Shown: positions 60,345-64,000 of the stretch, in pieces | How the letters are laid out: every line of letters starts with the position of its first letter | How positions within the stretch are numbered: the first letter of the stretch is position 1 | Assembly (NCBI GenBank): GCA_025128135.1 | Contig: JAHLYW010000030.1 | Location: forward strand, 1 to 64,000 | Source of the DNA: Synechococcus sp. CS-1325 | GTDB taxonomy: Bacteria > Cyanobacteriota > Cyanobacteriia > PCC-6307 > Cyanobiaceae | Length of the DNA: 64,000 nucleotides | Reading direction: 5' to 3' | Made by a program: the position numbers and the translations under genes | The notes under the pieces: model-generated | What the model saw: only the letters and a program-made list of their open reading frames with translations | Told to the model about the DNA's origin: nothing | Database searches by the model: none

Positions 60345-60566
60345 TCAGCCTTCCGGATTCACGAACGGCAGCAGGGCCAGGATGCGCGCCCGCTTCACCG
60401 AATTGGTGAGATCACGTTGTTGCTTCGCAGTGAGACCCGTGAGCCGACGCGGCAGGATCTTGCCACGCTCGGTGATGAATTTCTTGAGCAGATCAACGTC
60501 CTTGTAGTCGATCGGGTCGCCTGGTTTGATCGGCGAAAGGCGCTTCTTGAAAAAGGAACTGGACAT
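60345..60566 (-). CDS. rpsR: Ribosomal protein bS18
   Basis: A 73-residue protein with the S18 core [20 protein letters not shown] and [20 protein letters not shown]. Small-subunit protein that pairs with bS6. RNase II/R starts 8 bases after its stop. Confidence 0.96.
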   Translation of the reverse strand: MSSSFFKKRLSPIKPGDPIDYKDVDLLKKFITERGKILPRRLTGLTAKQQRDLTNSVKRARILALLPFVNPEG

Positions 60567-60609
60567 GGATTGGGAGAACGGCAGCTGGAAGAAGGGAATG
60601 GCAACGCGG

Positions 60610-60639
60610 CAGCCTGCCCGTCAGCGGACAGCCAGGCTG
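60610..60639 (-). other. Inverted repeat between rpmG and rpsR
   Basis: CAGCCTG / CAGGCTG with a 16-base loop, between the two ribosomal genes. No T tract; possible attenuator or ribosomal-protein binding site. Confidence 0.3.
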
Positions 60640-60643
60640 GAAC

Positions 60644-60838
60644 TCACTTGATCTCCTTGTGGATCGTGCTCTTGTTGCAATGCGGGCAGAACTTCTTCAA
60701 CTCAAGCCGCTCTGTGGTGTTGCGACGGTTCTTCTGGGAGGTGTAACGGGACACCCCGGGAGAACGCTTGGCGGGATTGGACCGGCATTCCGTGCACTCG
60801 AGGGTGATCACGAGCCGGACGCCCTTGTTCTTGGCCAT
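60644..60838 (-). CDS. rpmG: Ribosomal protein bL33
   Basis: A 64-residue protein: [18 protein letters not shown] with two C-x2-C zinc pairs (CTEC and CPHC), and [20 protein letters not shown]. Zinc-bearing form of L33. Confidence 0.96.
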   Translation of the reverse strand: MAKNKGVRLVITLECTECRSNPAKRSPGVSRYTSQKNRRNTTERLELKKFCPHCNKSTIHKEIK

Positions 60839-60949
60839 GAAAGGACGTGCTCCGCTGATGCGAGGCGAACTGACAACGAATGATCCTAACGCTCCGGCCT
60901 CCCACCCCACCCTCCTTAGGATCGCCAGGCTGACGGGTCTTGAGAAACG

Positions 60950-63421
60950 ATGCGGGTCTCGCTCCAATGGCTCAGGGAGCTCGTGGCCTGCGACACGCCG
61001 GTGGCCGATCTCGCCGAGCGTCTTTCGATCGCCGGCTTCGAAGTGGAGGGGATCGAGGATCTGGCCGCCCGGGCCGCCGGCGTGGTGGTGGGCCTGGTCA
61101 CAGACCGCCAGCCGCACCCGAACGCCGACAAGCTCAGTGTCTGCCAGGTCGAGGTCGGGGCTGAAGCCCCGCTGCAGATCGTCTGTGGTGCCGCCAATGT
61201 GCGATCCGGGATTCATGTGCCGGTGGCCCTGGTGGGCAGCCACCTACCGGCCGTCGATCTCACGATCAAGCCCGCCGAGCTGCGCGGAGTGGCCAGCAGC
61301 GGCATGATCTGCTCCCTCCAGGAGCTTGGCCTCAGTGGCAGTTCTGCCGGCATTGCGGTGCTCGATGAGCTGCTGCAGGAGGTGCCACCGCCCGGGACAC
61401 CTGTGGCTGGGGCCCTCGGCCTCGATGATCAGATCCTGGAGCTGGCGATCACCGCCAACCGACCTGATGGTCTCTCGATGCTGGGCATCGCCAGGGAAGT
61501 GGCCGCCCTCACCGGCGCTCCCCTGAAGCTCGGCGAGCTGCCGGAGGCGATCGGAGCGCAACCACTCGATCCTCCCCCGGTTGATCGGGAGGCGATCGAG
61601 GCTGGCGGCCTGTTCAGCCTCACCGCCCTCCGTTCTGTGCGGGTGGAGCCTTCACCGCCCTGGCTGCAGCGACGCCTGGAGCGTGCCGGTCTGCGGCCGA
61701 TCAACAACGTGGTCGATGTCACCAACCTGGTGATGCTGGAAACCGGTCAACCGCTGCATGCGTTTGACGCAGACCGGCTGGCTGGTCTGGAGCCGACCGC
61801 TGCGGGCGGGAGCGAGGCCTCACCACAGCGCATCGGCCTGCGCGGCGCCACTGAGGCAGAACCGTTCACCGGGCTCGACGGCGTCAGCCATCAGCTCAGC
61901 CCTGAAGCCCTGCTGGTGACCTACGCCGGCCAGGCCGTTGCCCTGGCCGGGGTGATCGGGGGCGCAAACAGCTGCGTCCAGGAGGACACCAGGACGATCT
62001 GGCTGGAGGCGGCTGTCTTCGCCCCCCAGGCCGTGCGACGCAGCGCCCGCAGCGTCGGGCTTCGGACCGACGCCAGCCTGCGTTTCGAGAAGGGATTGCC
62101 GCGCCAGGTCACGGTGGCGGCGGCGGATCGGGCCGTCAGCCTGCTTCAGGAACTCACCGGGGCACAACTGATCGGGCGTTGGCTGCATAAGAGTCCAGCG
62201 GAGTCGCAGCCGCCCCTGCTGCTGCGCCGCGACGCGCTGCACCAACTGCTCGGGCCAGTGCTGGTGGATGGCCAGGAAGGCGACCTCGATGACCAACGTA
62301 TCCAGCAGACCCTCTCGGCCCTGGGCTGCCAGCTGGAACCCGAAGCGAATGGCTGGCTGGTAACGGTGCCCCCCTCGCGGGCCATGGACCTGCGCCGGGA
62401 GGTGGATCTGATTGAAGAGGTGGCTCGCCTGGTCGGCTACGACCAGTTCGCCTGCCACCTTCCCGATCCGATCCGCCCCGGTGGCCTGGAGCCATCCCAG
62501 CGGGCGGAGCGTCGCCTGCGTCAGGCCCTCTGCACCGCCGGCCTGCAGGAACTGTGCACCCTGTCTCTTGTTTCCGGTGATTCGGCACTGGCCACGGCGC
62601 CCCGGGCCCCGCTCGCCAATCCCCTGCTGGCCGATTACAGCCACCTGCGCGACAGCCTGATCGAGGAGCTGCTCCAGGCGGCCCGCCGCAATCTCCAGGC
62701 TTCGCAGCCTGGATTCTGGGGCTTTGAGATCGGCACTGTCTTCGAGCTGATCCCAGGATCCGCCGTGCCGCGCGAGCGCCCTGAGCTGGCCGGGCTGATC
62801 TGCGGAGAGCGCCGCGCCGAGCTCTGGAGCAGTGGCGGCAAGCCACGGCATCCCGACTACTTCGATGCCCGCGGCGTGCTTCAGCTGGCTCTGGCCAGCC
62901 TGGCCATTCCCTGTGAGGACCGACCCCTCAGCAGCCATCCGCTGCTCCATCCGGGCCGGGCAGCGGAGCTGGTGCTGGAGGGACGGGTGATCGGCTGGTT
63001 CGGCCAGCTCCATCCCGCCCAGGCTGAGCGCCTCGATCTGCCTGAGGCCACCTACCTGTTTCAGGCGCCGCTTGAGGCGCTGCTCACGGCCGCCACCCGC
63101 CGCAACCGTTGGCAGCCGAGCTTCTCGATTTTCGCCACAGTGCCTGCCTCGGAGCGGGATCTGGCCCTGGTGGTGCCCCATGACGTCACGGCGGCGGCCT
63201 TGCTGGCCACGATCCGCAAGGCAGGCAGACCGCTGCTGGAGTCGGCCGAGCTGGTGGATCGTTACGGGGGAGACCAGATAGCCGCCGGAGCTGTCAGCCA
63301 GTCCTTTCGGCTGCGCTACAGGGATCCGCGCCGAACCCTCACCGACGCCGATGTGGAGCAATGCCATGCCGCGATCCGCGCCGCCCTCGACCGCCAGTTC
63401 GGTGCCCAGCTGAGAAGCTGA
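60950..63421 (+). CDS. pheT: Phenylalanyl-tRNA synthetase beta subunit
   Basis: An 823-residue protein, the normal length. Domains in order are a tRNA-binding (EMAP-like) region (about 40-150: [20 protein letters not shown]), B3/B4 editing-type domain (about 210-400), B5 domain (about 400-480, [20 protein letters not shown]), the core catalytic-like fold, and a C-terminal FDX-ACB anticodon-binding domain ([20 protein letters not shown]). It pairs with PheS encoded elsewhere. Convergent with the next gene. Confidence 0.96.
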   Translation: MRVSLQWLRELVACDTPVADLAERLSIAGFEVEGIEDLAARAAGVVVGLVTDRQPHPNADKLSVCQVEVGAEAPLQIVCGAANVRSGIHVPVALVGSHLPAVDLTIKPAELRGVASSGMICSLQELGLSGSSAGIAVLDELLQEVPPPGTPVAGALGLDDQILELAITANRPDGLSMLGIAREVAALTGAPLKLGELPEAIGAQPLDPPPVDREAIEAGGLFSLTALRSVRVEPSPPWLQRRLERAGLRPINNVVDVTNLVMLETGQPLHAFDADRLAGLEPTAAGGSEASPQRIGLRGATEAEPFTGLDGVSHQLSPEALLVTYAGQAVALAGVIGGANSCVQEDTRTIWLEAAVFAPQAVRRSARSVGLRTDASLRFEKGLPRQVTVAAADRAVSLLQELTGAQLIGRWLHKSPAESQPPLLLRRDALHQLLGPVLVDGQEGDLDDQRIQQTLSALGCQLEPEANGWLVTVPPSRAMDLRREVDLIEEVARLVGYDQFACHLPDPIRPGGLEPSQRAERRLRQALCTAGLQELCTLSLVSGDSALATAPRAPLANPLLADYSHLRDSLIEELLQAARRNLQASQPGFWGFEIGTVFELIPGSAVPRERPELAGLICGERRAELWSSGGKPRHPDYFDARGVLQLALASLAIPCEDRPLSSHPLLHPGRAAELVLEGRVIGWFGQLHPAQAERLDLPEATYLFQAPLEALLTAATRRNRWQPSFSIFATVPASERDLALVVPHDVTAAALLATIRKAGRPLLESAELVDRYGGDQIAAGAVSQSFRLRYRDPRRTLTDADVEQCHAAIRAALDRQFGAQLRS

Positions 63422-63446
63422 AGGCAGCTGGTCTGGGCGGCTCAGC

Positions 63447-64000
63447 TCAGCTCCGCTCCAGGACGGCCAGAGCCTCAACATGGCTGGTCTGGGGAAAGAA
63501 ATCGAACGGTTGCACGCTGAGCAGCCGCAGGGATCCTTCAGCGCAGAGCCTGGCGAGATCCCTGGCCAGGCTGGCCGGGTTGCAGCTCAGATAGGCCAGC
63601 CGCTGGGGAGGAGCTGCTCGAATCGCCTCGCAGACGCTCGCAGGCAGCCCCTTGCGCGGTGGGTCAAGCAGCAGGGCATCGGCATGGCGCAGGGCCTCAG
63701 GCAGGGCGACGGCCACATCGGCCGTTTCCAGCTCCACGCCGGCCAGGCCGTTGAGGCTGGCGTTGATGCGAGCCTGGGCGATGCTGCCGGCGTGCTGCTC
63801 AAGGCCTAGCACCTGGGCTCCAGCTGCCGCCAGAGGCAGGCTGAAGGTACCGATGCCACAGAAGGCGTCAACTATTCTGGCCGCCTGAGACGGTTGCAGA
63901 GCAGCATCGAGCAGGGGCAGGAGCTGTTCGGCCTGGGGGGTGTTGACCTGAAAGAAAGTGTCGGGCCCGATCTGGTACTGAAGCCCACCGAACCGTTCGA
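63447..64000 (-). CDS. RlmD/TrmA-type RNA (uracil-5-)-methyltransferase, 3' part
   Basis: Truncated by the window edge; the C-terminal 184 residues are visible. FGGLQYQIGPDTFFQVNTPQ precedes the SAM motif VDAFCGIGTFSLPLAAAG. The catalytic Cys lies in LAYLSCNPASLARDL, preceded by LLLDPPRKGLP. This fits 23S rRNA m5U1939 methyltransferase RlmD (RumA-like). The N-terminal TRAM and Fe-S part lie outside. Confidence 0.9.
   Translation of the reverse strand, partial: ERFGGLQYQIGPDTFFQVNTPQAEQLLPLLDAALQPSQAARIVDAFCGIGTFSLPLAAAGAQVLGLEQHAGSIAQARINASLNGLAGVELETADVAVALPEALRHADALLLDPPRKGLPASVCEAIRAAPPQRLAYLSCNPASLARDLARLCAEGSLRLLSVQPFDFFPQTSHVEALAVLERS

Noticed and set aside
1..64000. CRISPR array, integrase, insertion sequence or prophage
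   Set aside because: No regularly spaced repeats, no transposase or integrase motifs and no phage structural genes were found on reading both strands.

Overview
The window looks like a chromosomal segment of a high-GC picocyanobacterium of the Synechococcus/Cyanobium type. This rests on two high-light-inducible (Hli) proteins, a PxcA/CemA proton-extrusion protein, a Psb32/TLP18.3-like TPM protein, a CCB-type cytochrome b6 cofactor-assembly protein, a Nif11-family peptide, three photolyase/cryptochrome genes and tightly packed, overlapping operons. Species assignment is inference; no rRNA is present.

Layout. 0-1 kb: a secreted His-rich protein (5' end only) and a glutaredoxin-MauE fusion, each behind a near-identical MerR-type promoter with a 20-bp spacer. 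1.4-5 kb: NTF2-like protein, MarC, Hli, and a PlsC acyltransferase overlapping an alpha/beta hydrolase. 5-8.2 kb (minus strand): a phenolic-lipid-like cluster of methyltransferase, FAD reductase, type III polyketide synthase and a small coupled ORF. The reductase carries a frameshift at a nine-base homopolymer and the synthase an in-frame TAA. 8.4-10.4 kb: a GAF protein and a renalase-like oxidoreductase.

10.6-30.5 kb is a defence island. A Phd/Doc-type toxin-antitoxin pair and an ArdC-like antirestriction protein flank a class 1 DISARM system (drmD, drmMI, drmA, drmB, drmC, all on the minus strand). Other modules are interleaved within it: a Fic protein between drmD and drmMI, TacA/TacT-like and MntA/HepT toxin-antitoxin pairs between drmMI and drmA, and a divergent AAA ATPase with palindromic sites. 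The ATPase segment is bounded by a 28-bp imperfect direct repeat that duplicates the start of drmA. That suggests it was inserted into a once continuous operon.

31-36 kb: small accessory and housekeeping genes (DUF4236, flavin reductase, an HD/hydrolase operon, nuclease, Nif11 peptide, Hli, and a strong terminator). 36-43 kb: a light-repair cluster of CRY-DASH, a PhrB-like photolyase, a peroxiredoxin-like protein, a class I photolyase and a DCC protein. 43-48.4 kb: NUDIX, SDR, cytochrome b561-like protein, P-type ATPase, tRNA-Met and nitroreductase. 48.4-64 kb: core genes, including an M23 peptidase, trmL, cobU, pxcA, TPM, TerB-like, CCB, LptC, metG, an FAD oxidoreductase, RNase II/R, rpsR, rpmG, pheT and a truncated rlmD/trmA-type methyltransferase at the right edge.

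All identifications come from reading motifs and family resemblance by eye; no database search was run.
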